Below, one piece after another: positions 12,411 to 21,432 of a DNA stretch of 64,000 bases. Positions within the stretch are counted from its first letter, which is position 1. Each line of letters begins with the position of its first letter. The position numbers and the translations under genes are program-made. The stretch is from positions 62,001 through 126,000 of the forward strand of contig NZ_JANEWG010000003.1 of NCBI RefSeq assembly GCF_028069725.1, written 5' to 3'. Below the pieces are notes generated by a model. The model saw only the letters and a program-made list of their open reading frames with translations. It had not been told where the DNA came from and ran no database searches. The stretch comes from Citrobacter sp. Awk 4 (lineage in GTDB: Bacteria; Pseudomonadota; Gammaproteobacteria; Enterobacterales; Enterobacteriaceae).

Positions 12411-12436
12411 GGGCACCTTAGGGTGTTAAGGTGCCC
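12411..12436 (+). terminator. Perfect stem-loop after ygaY
   Basis: GGGCACCTTA / TAAGGTGCCC is a 10-bp perfect inverted repeat with a 6-nt loop, 27 bp after the ygaY stop. It lacks a downstream T-run, so it is a probable but not canonical terminator. Confidence 0.5.
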
Positions 12437-12506
12437 CCCAGTCTGTTAAGGTTATTAAAATTATTTACCCTGATTATTTTACATCGGTGACGAATCACAA
12501 AATTCT

Positions 12507-12650
12507 ATGGAAAGCCCTGTCCCCCTGTCAGATCCCAGTCCGGCGATGTTCGCTGAGGGATGTGAAGACAGCGTACCGAGAGTCATCAGCGGTAACCCGC
12601 CCGCGTTTGCGTTTGGCCTGAATCCTACCCGCCAGGGGTTTCTCCCCGCC
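12507..12650 (+). pseudogene. ygaZ: 5' remnant of the valine exporter gene ygaZ
   Basis: The reading frame from the ATG at 12507 starts MESPVPLSDPSPAMFAEGCE and continues with DSVPRVISGNPPAFAFGLNPTRQGF. This aligns with the first ~44 residues of E. coli YgaZ (MESPTPQ...GCKDSLPIVISYIPVAFAFGLNATRLGFSP). Around 12640 the DNA still resembles ygaZ but shifts frame (extra base in GGGTTTCTCC), then similarity stops. The remaining ~200 codons of ygaZ and all of ygaH are missing; emrR starts 200 bp later. The YgaZH branched-chain amino-acid exporter is therefore absent from its usual locus. Confidence 0.8.
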
Positions 12651-12713
12651 GGGATCACGTCAGGTTTCATGCCTCCCGTACTGTTTATTCGTTGTTTGCT
12701 CGTTCCCTACATC

Positions 12714-12756
12714 GTTGCGTTTCCCGGACTATGGATTAGCCCGGGAAAAACGAACG
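12714..12756. other. Hairpin in the ygaZH deletion interval
   Basis: Between the ygaZ scar and emrR, GTTTCCCGG ... CCCGGGAAA forms a stem, followed by an A+T-rich stretch up to the emrR start. The last ~35 bp before emrR (ATCGGCTGAAATTAATGAGG) match the E. coli emrR leader. No gene is seen. Confidence 0.4.
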
Positions 12757-12855
12757 ATTTTATAGTTCGTAAGAATTATTTTACTTTAATAATACATTTA
12801 CTTTATTTGTCACCGTCGTTACTATATCGGCTGAAATTAATGAGGTCATGCCCAA

Positions 12856-13386
12856 ATGGATAGTTCGTTTACGCCCATTGAACAAATGCTAAAATTTCGC
12901 GCCAGCCGCTACGAAGATTTCCCATATCAGGAAATTCTTCTGACCCGTCTTTGCATGCATATGCAGGGCAAGTTGCTGGAAAACCGCAATAAGATGCTGA
13001 AAGCTCAAGGGATTAACGAGACGTTGTTTATGGCGTTGATTACGCTGGAGTCTCAGGAAAACCACAGTATTCAGCCTTCGGAACTGAGTTGTGCGCTCGG
13101 TTCTTCCCGTACTAATGCAACACGAATCGCGGATGAGTTAGAAAAACGCGGTTGGATCGAACGCCGTGAAAGCGATAACGACCGTCGTTGTTTGCACCTG
13201 CAATTGACTGAAAAGGGGCATGATTTTTTGCGTGAGGTTCTCCCTCCTCAGCATAACTGCCTGCATCAGCTCTGGTCATCTCTCAGCACCGCCGAAAAAG
13301 ATCAGCTTGAGCACATCACGCGTAAACTCCTGACCCGTCTCGATCAGATGGATAAGGATGGTGCCGTTCTTGAGGCCCTACGCTAA
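12856..13386 (+). CDS. emrR: MarR-family repressor EmrR (MprA)
   Basis: A 176-aa MarR-type winged-helix repressor of emrRAB; drugs and uncouplers release it. The helix-turn-helix (about residues 73-95, [21 protein letters not shown]) and wing residues [17 protein letters not shown] are clear. Same length as E. coli EmrR and near identical. A weak GAGG site precedes the start. It is first in emrRAB, 129 bp ahead of emrA. Confidence 0.96.
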   Translation: MDSSFTPIEQMLKFRASRYEDFPYQEILLTRLCMHMQGKLLENRNKMLKAQGINETLFMALITLESQENHSIQPSELSCALGSSRTNATRIADELEKRGWIERRESDNDRRCLHLQLTEKGHDFLREVLPPQHNCLHQLWSSLSTAEKDQLEHITRKLLTRLDQMDKDGAVLEALR

Positions 13387-13433
13387 CGCGTCGACACGCT
13401 CAAACATCCAGATTTATAAAAGAAAAAACTGAC

Positions 13434-13461
13434 AGGCCAGCACGTGACACTGCTGGCCTTT
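13434..13461 (+). terminator. Stem-loop between emrR and emrA
   Basis: GGCCAGCA (13435-13442) / TGCTGGCC (13451-13458) with an 8-nt loop, followed by TTTCTG. It can act as a partial terminator or attenuator inside emrRAB. Confidence 0.55.
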
Positions 13462-13515
13462 CTGACAGACAGGTCGGCTCAGCCGATGTGAAAAAATAAG
13501 ATCGTGGAGAACAAC

Positions 13516-14688
13516 ATGAGCGCAAATGCGGAGACTCAAACCCCGCAGCAATCGGTTAAGAAGAATGGCAAACGTAAAAGTCTGCTTATCCTTCTCACCT
13601 TGCTCTTTATTATTATTGCCGTGGCATATGGGATTTATTGGTTTTTAGTACTGCGTCATGCCGAAGAGACCGATGATGCGTACGTGGCAGGGAACCAGGT
13701 GCAAATCATGGCGCAGGTATCAGGCAGTGTGACGAAAGTCTGGGCTGATAATACTGACTTTGTCAAAAAAGGTGATGTGCTGGTCACGCTCGATCAGACC
13801 GATGCCAAACAGGCGTTTGAAAAAGCCAAAACCGCGTTAGCCTCCAGCGTGCGTCAAACACACCAGTTAATGATCAACAGCAAGCAGTTGCAGGCGAGCA
13901 TTGAGGTGCAGAAAACTGCGCTGGCCCAGGCGCAAAGCGATTTTAATCGCCGTGTTCCGCTGGGTAACGCCAACCTGATTGGTCGCGAAGAGTTGCAACA
14001 CGCGCGTGATGCTGTTGCCAGCGCTCAGGCGCAACTGGACGTTGCGATTCAACAATATAACGCCAATCAGGCGATGATCCTCGGTAGTCGACTGGAAGAT
14101 CAGCCCGCGGTGCAACAAGCGGCGACTGAAGTCCGCAATGCATGGCTGGCGCTGGAACGTACGAAAATTGTCAGCCCGATGACCGGATACGTTTCTCGCC
14201 GCGCCGTTCAACCTGGCGCCCAAATTAGCCCGACCACGCCGCTGATGGCGGTCGTTCCGGCGAACAATCTGTGGGTCGATGCCAACTTTAAAGAAACTCA
14301 GCTGGCGCATATGCGCATTGGCCAACCGGCCACCGTCATCAGCGATATTTACGGCGATGACGTGAAATATACCGGGAAAGTCGTCGGTCTCGATATGGGA
14401 ACAGGCAGCGCCTTCTCGCTGCTCCCTGCGCAAAATGCGACCGGCAACTGGATCAAAGTCGTGCAACGTCTGCCAGTGCGTATTGAACTGGATGCGCAGC
14501 AACTGGCGCAACATCCTCTGCGCATTGGTTTATCGACATTAGTGACGGTAGATACCTCAAATCGCGATGGGCAGGTGTTGGCAAGCCAGGTGCGTACAAC
14601 CCCAGTTTCTGAAAGCGATGCACGGGAAATCAGTCTCGCTCCGGTCAATAAACTGATCGAAGAAATCGTCAAAGCCAACGCGGGTTAA
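13516..14688 (+). CDS. emrA: Multidrug efflux periplasmic adaptor EmrA
   Basis: A 390-aa membrane fusion protein linking EmrB to TolC. It has a short cytoplasmic N-terminus, one membrane helix (about residues 25-45), the HlyD/biotinyl-lipoyl half motif around ETDDAYVAGNQVQIMAQVSGSV, a long alpha-hairpin (about 95-205) and a C-terminal beta domain. The ATG at 13516 gives the same length and N-terminus as E. coli EmrA; the in-frame GTG at 13504 is disfavoured. emrB follows after 16 bp. Confidence 0.95.
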   Translation: MSANAETQTPQQSVKKNGKRKSLLILLTLLFIIIAVAYGIYWFLVLRHAEETDDAYVAGNQVQIMAQVSGSVTKVWADNTDFVKKGDVLVTLDQTDAKQAFEKAKTALASSVRQTHQLMINSKQLQASIEVQKTALAQAQSDFNRRVPLGNANLIGREELQHARDAVASAQAQLDVAIQQYNANQAMILGSRLEDQPAVQQAATEVRNAWLALERTKIVSPMTGYVSRRAVQPGAQISPTTPLMAVVPANNLWVDANFKETQLAHMRIGQPATVISDIYGDDVKYTGKVVGLDMGTGSAFSLLPAQNATGNWIKVVQRLPVRIELDAQQLAQHPLRIGLSTLVTVDTSNRDGQVLASQVRTTPVSESDAREISLAPVNKLIEEIVKANAG

Positions 14689-14704
14689 TCCTGAGGTGCG
14701 TGTG

Positions 14705-16243
14705 ATGCAACAGCAAAAACCGCTGGAAGGCGCACAGCTCGTCATTATGACGATCGCGTTGTCGATGGCAACGTTCATGCAGGTTCTGGACTCCACCATT
14801 GCTAACGTGGCGATCCCGACTATCGCCGGAAACCTTGGCTCTTCGTTGAGCCAGGGAACATGGGTGATCACCTCATTCGGGGTGGCAAACGCCATTTCGA
14901 TTCCGATCACCGGATGGCTGGCAAAACGCGTCGGCGAAGTGAAGCTGTTTATGTGGTCCACTATCGCCTTTGTCATTGCGTCGTGGGCCTGCGGCGTCTC
15001 CAGCAGCCTCAACATGCTGATCTTCTTTCGTGTGATACAGGGGATTGTCGCCGGGCCATTAATTCCGCTTTCTCAGAGCCTGTTGCTGAACAACTATCCG
15101 CCCGCCAAACGCTCCATCGCCCTGGCGTTATGGTCGATGACGGTGATTGTCGCGCCGATTTGCGGCCCAATTCTCGGCGGTTATATCAGCGATAACTATC
15201 ACTGGGGTTGGATCTTCTTCATTAACGTGCCTATCGGCGTGGTGGTCGTCCTGATGACGCTGCAAACCCTGCGTGGACGGGAAACTCGCACCGAGCAGCG
15301 GCGGATTGATGCCATCGGCCTGGCGCTATTAGTGGTCGGGATCGGTAGCCTGCAGATTATGCTCGACCGCGGCAAAGAGTTGGATTGGTTTGCCTCGCAG
15401 GAGATTATCATTCTGACCGTGGTCGCCGTTGTCGCCATCAGCTTCCTGATTGTCTGGGAGCTGACAGACGATAACCCCATTGTCGATCTCTCGCTGTTTA
15501 AGTCGCGAAACTTCACGATAGGATGTCTGTGTATCAGTCTGGCCTATATGCTCTACTTCGGCGCTATCGTTCTGCTGCCGCAGTTGTTGCAGGAAGTGTA
15601 TGGCTATACCGCGACGTGGGCAGGTCTGGCCTCCGCGCCGGTGGGGATTATTCCGGTGATCCTGTCGCCGATTATCGGACGCTTCGCGCACAAGCTGGAT
15701 ATGCGCAGGCTGGTCACGTTCAGCTTTATTATGTACGCCGTCTGCTTCTACTGGCGCGCATACACCTTTGAGCCGGGCATGGATTTCGGCGCATCGGCCT
15801 GGCCGCAGTTTATTCAGGGCTTCGCCGTGGCTTGCTTCTTTATGCCGCTGACAACCATCACCCTTTCCGGCTTGCCGCCTGAGCGTCTGGCGGCGGCGTC
15901 GAGTTTGTCGAACTTTACGCGAACGCTGGCGGGTTCCATAGGTACTTCAATTACGACCACCATGTGGACCAGCCGCGAGTCCATGCACCATGCACAGTTA
16001 ACCGAGTCAGTGAATCCGTATAACCCTAATGCGCAGGCCATGTACGATCAGCTCCAGGGCCTGGGGATGACACAACAGCAGGCCTCCGGCTGGCTGGCCC
16101 AGCAGATAACCAGCCAGGGGCTGATTATTTCTGCCAATGAAATTTTCTGGATGTCAGCGGGGATATTTCTGGTGTTGCTCGGACTGGTCTGGTTCGCCAA
16201 ACCGCCCTTTGGTGCGGGCGGCGGCGGCGGCGGTGCACACTAA
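14705..16243 (+). CDS. emrB: MFS (DHA2) multidrug transporter EmrB
   Basis: A 512-aa, 14-helix proton-coupled drug pump that exports uncouplers such as CCCP and nalidixic acid through EmrA-TolC. Visible DHA2 signatures include LDSTIANVAIPTIAG near the N-terminus (motif D1) and the motif C region APICGPILGGY. It ends with a Gly-rich tail GAGGGGGGAH as in E. coli. The ATG at 14705 with TGAGGTG upstream gives the E. coli length. Confidence 0.96.
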   Translation: MQQQKPLEGAQLVIMTIALSMATFMQVLDSTIANVAIPTIAGNLGSSLSQGTWVITSFGVANAISIPITGWLAKRVGEVKLFMWSTIAFVIASWACGVSSSLNMLIFFRVIQGIVAGPLIPLSQSLLLNNYPPAKRSIALALWSMTVIVAPICGPILGGYISDNYHWGWIFFINVPIGVVVVLMTLQTLRGRETRTEQRRIDAIGLALLVVGIGSLQIMLDRGKELDWFASQEIIILTVVAVVAISFLIVWELTDDNPIVDLSLFKSRNFTIGCLCISLAYMLYFGAIVLLPQLLQEVYGYTATWAGLASAPVGIIPVILSPIIGRFAHKLDMRRLVTFSFIMYAVCFYWRAYTFEPGMDFGASAWPQFIQGFAVACFFMPLTTITLSGLPPERLAAASSLSNFTRTLAGSIGTSITTTMWTSRESMHHAQLTESVNPYNPNAQAMYDQLQGLGMTQQQASGWLAQQITSQGLIISANEIFWMSAGIFLVLLGLVWFAKPPFGAGGGGGGAH

Positions 16244-16252
16244 TAGAATACA

Positions 16253-16279
16253 AAAAGGGCCTGAGAAGGCCCTTTTTTA
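16253..16279 (+). terminator. Rho-independent terminator of emrRAB
   Basis: AAAAGGGCC / GGCCCTTTTTT with a 6-nt loop and a T-run, immediately after emrB. A canonical intrinsic terminator; in the reverse sense it could also serve luxS. Confidence 0.85.
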
Positions 16280-16280
16280 T

Positions 16281-16322
16281 TGCCCGGTGGCGCTTTGCTT
16301 ACCGGGCCTACATCAGCGCTAC
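16281..16322. repeat. REP-like palindrome between emrB and luxS
   Basis: GCCCGGTGGCGCTTTGCTTACCGGGC is an imperfect REP palindrome located between the convergent emrB and luxS genes. Confidence 0.6.
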
Positions 16323-16347
16323 GCTGTACCAGCCTGCATGACAACTG

Positions 16348-16863
16348 CTAGATATGCAGTTCCTGCAGCTTCTCTTTTGGCAGGGCCAGCTCTTCATTGC
16401 TGTTCACGCGAACATCACGCTCCAGAATATGACGCGCGATCTCCTGCGCTTCGCTCAGAGAGTGCATCTGATACGTACCGCACTGGTAGACGTTCAGTTC
16501 CGGGATCTGGTTTTGATCCTGCACTTTCAGCACGTCCGCCATTGCCGCTTTCCAGGCATCCGCCACACGCTGCTCGTCCGGCGTACCAATCAGGCTCATA
16601 TAGAAACCTGTACGGCAGCCCATCGGGGAGATGTCGATGATCTCAACACCGTTACCGTTAAGGTGGTTACGCATAAAGCCCGCAAACAGATGCTCCAGCG
16701 TGTGAATGCCCTTTTCCGGCATCACTTCTTTGTTTGGGATGCAGAAACGCAGATCAAACACGGTAATGGCGTCGCCATGCGGAGTGTTCATCGTTTTCGC
16801 GACCCGGACTGCAGGTGCTTCCATCCGGGTATGATCGACAGTGAAGCTATCTAACAACGGCAT
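16348..16863 (-). CDS. luxS: S-ribosylhomocysteine lyase LuxS
   Basis: A 171-aa metalloenzyme that cleaves S-ribosylhomocysteine to homocysteine and DPD, the autoinducer-2 precursor. The metal ligands are seen: HTLEH (H54, H58) and C128 in VYQCGT; the catalytic C83 lies in MGCRTGF. Same length as E. coli LuxS. GGAGG precedes the start. It is divergent from micA and convergent with emrB. Confidence 0.97.
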   Translation of the reverse strand: MPLLDSFTVDHTRMEAPAVRVAKTMNTPHGDAITVFDLRFCIPNKEVMPEKGIHTLEHLFAGFMRNHLNGNGVEIIDISPMGCRTGFYMSLIGTPDEQRVADAWKAAMADVLKVQDQNQIPELNVYQCGTYQMHSLSEAQEIARHILERDVRVNSNEELALPKEKLQELHI

Positions 16864-16897
16864 TTAGCCACCTCCGAGAATTATTTTAAAAATAAAT

Positions 16898-16924
16898 GAA
16901 CTCTTTGTTCCAGGGCGAGTCTGA
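16898..16924 (+). promoter_or_regulatory. Sigma-E-type promoter of micA
   Basis: GAACTC (16898-16903), a 16-bp spacer and TCTGA (16920-16924) match the sigma-E consensus GGAACTT-N16-TCTGA. The MicA 5' end at 16931 falls 7 bp downstream of the -10, as expected. micA is a known sigma-E-dependent envelope-stress sRNA gene. Confidence 0.8.
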
Positions 16925-16930
16925 GTATGT

Positions 16931-17003
16931 GAAAGACGCGCATTTGTTATCATCATCCCTGTTTTCAGAGATGAAATTTTGGCCACTCCCGAGTGGCCTT
17001 TTT
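16931..17003 (+). ncRNA. micA: Hfq-dependent sRNA MicA
   Basis: The 73-nt segment beginning GAAAGACGCGCATTTG is nearly identical to E. coli MicA (SraD), including the ompA-pairing 5' region (ATTTGTTATCATCATCCC). The intrinsic terminator is GGCCACTC-CC-GAGTGGCC followed by TTTTTC. It lies between luxS and gshA exactly as in E. coli. It represses ompA and other envelope mRNAs under envelope stress. The few differences from E. coli are in the middle loop (TGTTTTCAG) and the terminator loop. Confidence 0.93.
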
Positions 17004-17011
17004 CTTTTCTG

Positions 17012-18595
<1,584 letters not shown>

Positions 18596-18640
18596 TTAAT
18601 TAGCATAATTGTAATGGTGACTCTGGGTGTCTATCTACAA

Positions 18641-19069
18641 TTAGTGCCACCACATCATGCCCTGAAGAGTAGCCGCTGCGACCACAACATAGCGCAACGT
18701 TTTACCAAGACATAAAAAAAAGAGCACTGGCCCCCATGAAATGCGCATCCATCCCGCCAGTAAGCACAGTAAATCCCCCACGACCGGCATCCAGCTTAGT
18801 AGCAGTGTGACTGCGCCATAACGTTTAAGCCAGCCCGTGGCTTTTTCTTGCCAGCGCGACGTTTTACGTAACGGGAAGAAACGCCCAAGGATAACGTTAG
18901 TTAACCCCCCAAGGCTATTACCCATTGTTGCTGTTAAGACTAAGAGCCAGGGCTGACTGACCCCGGAAACTAGCATCGCAGCTAAAACAACTTCTGAATT
19001 TCCGGGCAATAGCGTGGCGCTGAGAAAACTACTGGCAAACAGGGAAAGGAGCGACAGTCCATCACTCAC
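18641..19069 (-). CDS. yqaA: DedA-like/SNARE-associated inner membrane protein YqaA
   Basis: A 142-aa inner-membrane protein with about four hydrophobic segments. The family features ATLLPGNSEVVLAAML and SWMPVVGDLLCLLAGWMRI (proline/glycine motifs of VTT/DedA-like proteins) are clear. Same length as E. coli YqaA. The function is not established; the family is linked to lipid scrambling and membrane homeostasis. It overlaps yqaB by 4 nt. Confidence 0.92.
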   Translation of the reverse strand: MSDGLSLLSLFASSFLSATLLPGNSEVVLAAMLVSGVSQPWLLVLTATMGNSLGGLTNVILGRFFPLRKTSRWQEKATGWLKRYGAVTLLLSWMPVVGDLLCLLAGWMRISWGPVLFFLCLGKTLRYVVVAAATLQGMMWWH

Positions 19070-19632
19070 AATAATCGAACGTCCACCGCATCCATCCCCG
19101 CTGCACGTGCCGCCTGCAGCCCAAAATCAGCATCTTCAAACACCACACATTGCGCAGGAATCACGCCCATACGTTCCGCGCACAGCAAGAACGTATCAGG
19201 GGCAGGTTTGTGATGCTGAACATGATCAGCCGCGACGACAGCATCAAAATAGCGACGTAAATCCAGGTGAGCCAACAACGCTTCAGCGATAGCGCTTTCG
19301 CTACCGGTTCCCACTGACATCGGGCGACGGCCATACCAGGCCTTCACCACATCAACCAAAGGCAACGGTTCGGCGCTGTCCAGCAGCATGCTTTTTACCG
19401 TATCGGTTTTTTCTCGCGCCAGCGAATGAGGGTCAAGATCGGCGTGATTGAGCTCAATGATCGACTGAGCAATGCGCCAGGTTGGGGAGCCGTTGAGTGC
19501 GACCATTGCCTGAAGATCAAAACGAAGGCCGTAGCGCCCTAATACTTCGCTCCACGCCTTACGGTGCGTCGGTTCAGTATCCAGGATGGTGCCATCCATA
19601 TCAAAAATCAAACCCGCATAGCGTTCGTACAT
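19066..19632 (-). CDS. yqaB: HAD-family sugar phosphatase YqaB
   Basis: A 188-aa HAD hydrolase (beta-phosphoglucomutase-like subfamily) active on fructose-1-phosphate and 6-phosphogluconate in E. coli. Motif I DMDGTILDTEP (about residues 11-21), motif II SVGTGSESA, the conserved Lys in HHKPAPD and motif IV FEDADFGLQAA are visible. Its 3' end overlaps yqaA, so the two are likely co-transcribed. Confidence 0.94.
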   Translation of the reverse strand: MYERYAGLIFDMDGTILDTEPTHRKAWSEVLGRYGLRFDLQAMVALNGSPTWRIAQSIIELNHADLDPHSLAREKTDTVKSMLLDSAEPLPLVDVVKAWYGRRPMSVGTGSESAIAEALLAHLDLRRYFDAVVAADHVQHHKPAPDTFLLCAERMGVIPAQCVVFEDADFGLQAARAAGMDAVDVRLL

Positions 19633-19776
19633 TGCGTTCTCACAAACCTAATGATCAGACGTTACTTTATCGTAATTGATTGATTTTGTCGCTGATGGAA
19701 AGAGTGAGGATTGTTCAGTGTGTGAAGCAAAGAAGTGTTTGTATGAAGAAGGGAAATGTTTTGCAGAAAATGGTGC

Positions 19777-19829
19777 TTGCGACAACTTCGCAGACCATGA
19801 AGAAAAACTGGCTATTATTTCAGAGAAGA
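19777..19829 (-). repeat. Degenerate third copy of the tRNA-Arg spacer repeat
   Basis: The sequence just downstream of argQ on the minus strand (TTCGCAGACCATGAAGAAAA and following) resembles the part of the two 132-bp spacer repeats nearest the downstream tRNA, with several substitutions. The 19-nt tRNA end is not recognisable here. It may end the tRNA transcript. Confidence 0.5.
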
Positions 19830-19906
19830 TGGTGCATCCGGGAGGATTCGAACCTCCGACCGCTCGGTTCGTAGCCGAGTACTCTATCCAGCTGAGCTAC
19901 GGATGC
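19830..19906 (-). tRNA. argQ: tRNA-Arg (anticodon ACG), argQ position
   Basis: A 77-nt tRNA including encoded CCA. Acceptor GCATCCG pairs with CGGATGC, anticodon loop CTACGAA gives ACG (read as ICG), T-loop GTTCGAATC. Last of four identical copies in the serV-argVYZQ operon. Confidence 0.97.
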
Positions 19907-19947
19907 ATCAGGGAACTGCTGATTTACTACTGATACTTCTGAGAGAA

Positions 19948-20079
19948 TGGTGCATCCGGGAGGATTACTCGGCTGCGCCTCGCCCTGCAGGCCGTTGCTG
20001 AAGCAACGTTATCCTCCCTGGTTCCTACGATATTCTCGCAGACCATGAAACAACAAACCGGTTGTTATTTCTGAGAAGA
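19948..20079 (-). repeat. rtT-like spacer repeat 1 with tRNA-Arg 3' end
   Basis: On the minus strand this 132-bp unit lies between argZ and argQ and ends in an exact copy of the last 19 nt of tRNA-Arg (19948-19966, including CCA). The 3' ATCCTCCC of that copy is complementary to GGGAGGAT further upstream in the unit (plus-strand blocks at 20011-20018 and 19958-19965). The enclosed region contains a 6-bp hairpin (plus-strand blocks 19993-19998 / 20003-20008). It differs from the second unit at one position. The arrangement resembles the tyrT 178-bp repeats that yield rtT RNA. Confidence 0.75.
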
Positions 20080-20156
20080 TGGTGCATCCGGGAGGATTCG
20101 AACCTCCGACCGCTCGGTTCGTAGCCGAGTACTCTATCCAGCTGAGCTACGGATGC
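20080..20156 (-). tRNA. argZ: tRNA-Arg (anticodon ACG), argZ position
   Basis: A 77-nt copy identical to argQ, with anticodon ACG and encoded CCA. Flanked on both sides by the 132-bp spacer repeats. Confidence 0.97.
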
Positions 20157-20218
20157 ATCAGGGAACTTATTTTACTGCTGATATTGATATCGCCACAAAA
20201 GCCATATCAAGTAAGAGA

Positions 20219-20350
20219 TGGTGCATCCGGGAGGATTACTCGGCTGCGCCTCGCCCTGCAGGCCGTTGCTGAAGCAACGTTATCCTCCCTGGTTCCTGCG
20301 ATATTCTCGCAGACCATGAAACAACAAACCGGTTGTTATTTCTGAGAAGA
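20219..20350 (-). repeat. rtT-like spacer repeat 2 with tRNA-Arg 3' end
   Basis: The second 132-bp unit, between argY and argZ, 131 of 132 positions identical to the first by eye (one A/G difference). It again carries the 19-nt tRNA-Arg 3' end (20219-20237) and the complementary GGGAGGAT/ATCCTCCC blocks (20229-20236, 20282-20289). Confidence 0.75.
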
Positions 20351-20427
20351 TGGTGCATCCGGGAGGATTCGAACCTCCGACCGCTCGGTTCGTAGCCGAG
20401 TACTCTATCCAGCTGAGCTACGGATGC
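20351..20427 (-). tRNA. argY: tRNA-Arg (anticodon ACG), argY position
   Basis: A 77-nt copy identical to argQ and argZ; anticodon ACG, encoded CCA. Separated from argV by a 64-bp spacer without the 132-bp repeat. Confidence 0.97.
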
Positions 20428-20491
20428 ATCAGGTAAACTTACTTTACTGCAGATTTTTGATACCGCTGCTAAAGCCGTATCAAGTAAGAGA

Positions 20492-20568
20492 TGGTGCATC
20501 CGGGAGGATTCGAACCTCCGACCGCTCGGTTCGTAGCCGAGTACTCTATCCAGCTGAGCTACGGATGC
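20492..20568 (-). tRNA. argV: tRNA-Arg (anticodon ACG), argV position
   Basis: A 77-nt copy identical to the other three; anticodon ACG, encoded CCA. It follows serV by 3 nt, so processing must separate them from one precursor. Confidence 0.97.
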
Positions 20569-20571
20569 AAA

Positions 20572-20664
20572 TGGCGGTGAGGCGGGGATTCGAACCCCGG
20601 ATGCAGCTTTTGACCGCATACTCCCTTAGCAGGGGAGCGCCTTCAGCCTCTCGGCCACCTCACC
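20572..20664 (-). tRNA. serV: tRNA-Ser (anticodon GCU)
   Basis: A 93-nt class II tRNA with long variable arm (GTATGCGGTCAAAAGCTGCATC), anticodon loop CTGCTAA giving GCU, T-arm GGGGTTCGAATCCCC and encoded CCA. First gene of the serV-argVYZQ operon. It reads AGC/AGU codons. Confidence 0.97.
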
Positions 20665-21008
20665 ACACGCCTCTTACGAGTGCTTCGGAGAACTCGTTAA
20701 AAGCTCTTCGTCGCTGCGTGGCGCACATATTACTTTCTGGGACTTATAAGTCAAACAATTTTTCCTGCACTTTTATCGTTTGCACACTTCACGCGCAATT
20801 AGTCTGCAAAAACGGCAAAAAGAGTGTTTTATCAACAAGCAAATCAGTATTTAACGCGCTTCACTGAGAGGCAAAAAAACGAGGTGAACGAAAAAGCCGG
20901 TCGGTAAACGGAAAGACAGAATGAGAAAATGGCGCGTGTGAGATAAAAAAGAGGGTTTAGAGCGGGAATCAGGTAGCGCCTCACCGAACGAGATGAGACG
21001 CGAAAACC
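20665..21008 (-). promoter_or_regulatory. serV operon promoter within the csrA-serV intergene
   Basis: On the minus strand TTGACT (20749-20754), a 16-bp spacer and TAATAT (20727-20732) form a strong sigma-70 promoter. It is followed by a G+C-rich discriminator (GTGCGCC) typical of stringently controlled stable-RNA genes. The rest of this 344-bp interval, up to the csrA stop, shows no gene. Confidence 0.8.
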
Positions 21009-21194
21009 TTAGTAACTGGACTGCTGGGATTTTTCAGCCTGGATACGCTGGTAGATCTCTTCACGATGGACAGAGACTTCTTTCGGGGCGTTTACGCCAA
21101 TGCGTACCTGGTTGCCCTTCACCCCTAAAACTGTCACGGTGACCTCATCTCCAATCATGAGGGTCTCACCAACTCGACGAGTCAGAATCAGCAT
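21009..21194 (-). CDS. csrA: Carbon storage regulator CsrA
   Basis: A 61-aa homodimeric RNA-binding protein that recognises GGA motifs and controls glycogen synthesis, motility and biofilm. The sequence is identical to E. coli CsrA as far as can be recalled, including L4/R6 (LTRR) and R44 (VHREEI) RNA-contact residues. The region between alaS and csrA (21195-21432) presumably holds its multiple promoters; none is assigned. Confidence 0.98.
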
Positions 21195-21383
21195 TCTTTG
21201 CTCCTTGAAAGATTAAAAGAGTCGGGTCTCTCTGTATCCCGGCATTATCCATCATATAACGCCAAAAAGTAAGCGATGACAAACACCTTAGTGTAAGCAG
21301 TCACGGCATCACATTCTGTTAAACCTAAGTTTAGCCGATATACACAACTTCAACCTGACTTTATCGTTGTCGATAGCGTTGAT

Positions 21384-21417
21384 GCGAGCGCCGTAAATCG
21401 AGGTCTACAGCGCTCGC
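21384..21417 (-). terminator. Candidate terminator downstream of alaS
   Basis: GCGAGCGC (21384-21391) / GCGCTCGC (21410-21417) is a perfect 8-bp inverted repeat just past the alaS stop. The 18-nt loop and lack of a T-run make it a weak candidate. Confidence 0.35.
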
Positions 21418-21432
21418 TAACGCTTATTGTTA

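Noticed and set aside
12650-12863. The 3' half of the open frame that begins at the ygaZ scar
   Set aside because: After the frame break the translation no longer resembles YgaZ and runs into the emrR start; it is chance open frame, not a new gene.
19830-20568. Regularly spaced direct repeats suggesting a CRISPR array
   Set aside because: The repeats are complete 77-nt tRNA-Arg genes with long, similar spacers; no short repeats with unique spacers and no cas genes.
19676-20867. Several short open frames across the tRNA cluster
   Set aside because: They are translations of tRNA genes and their spacers (for example the recurring RTSDR-like peptide), a well-known annotation artefact.
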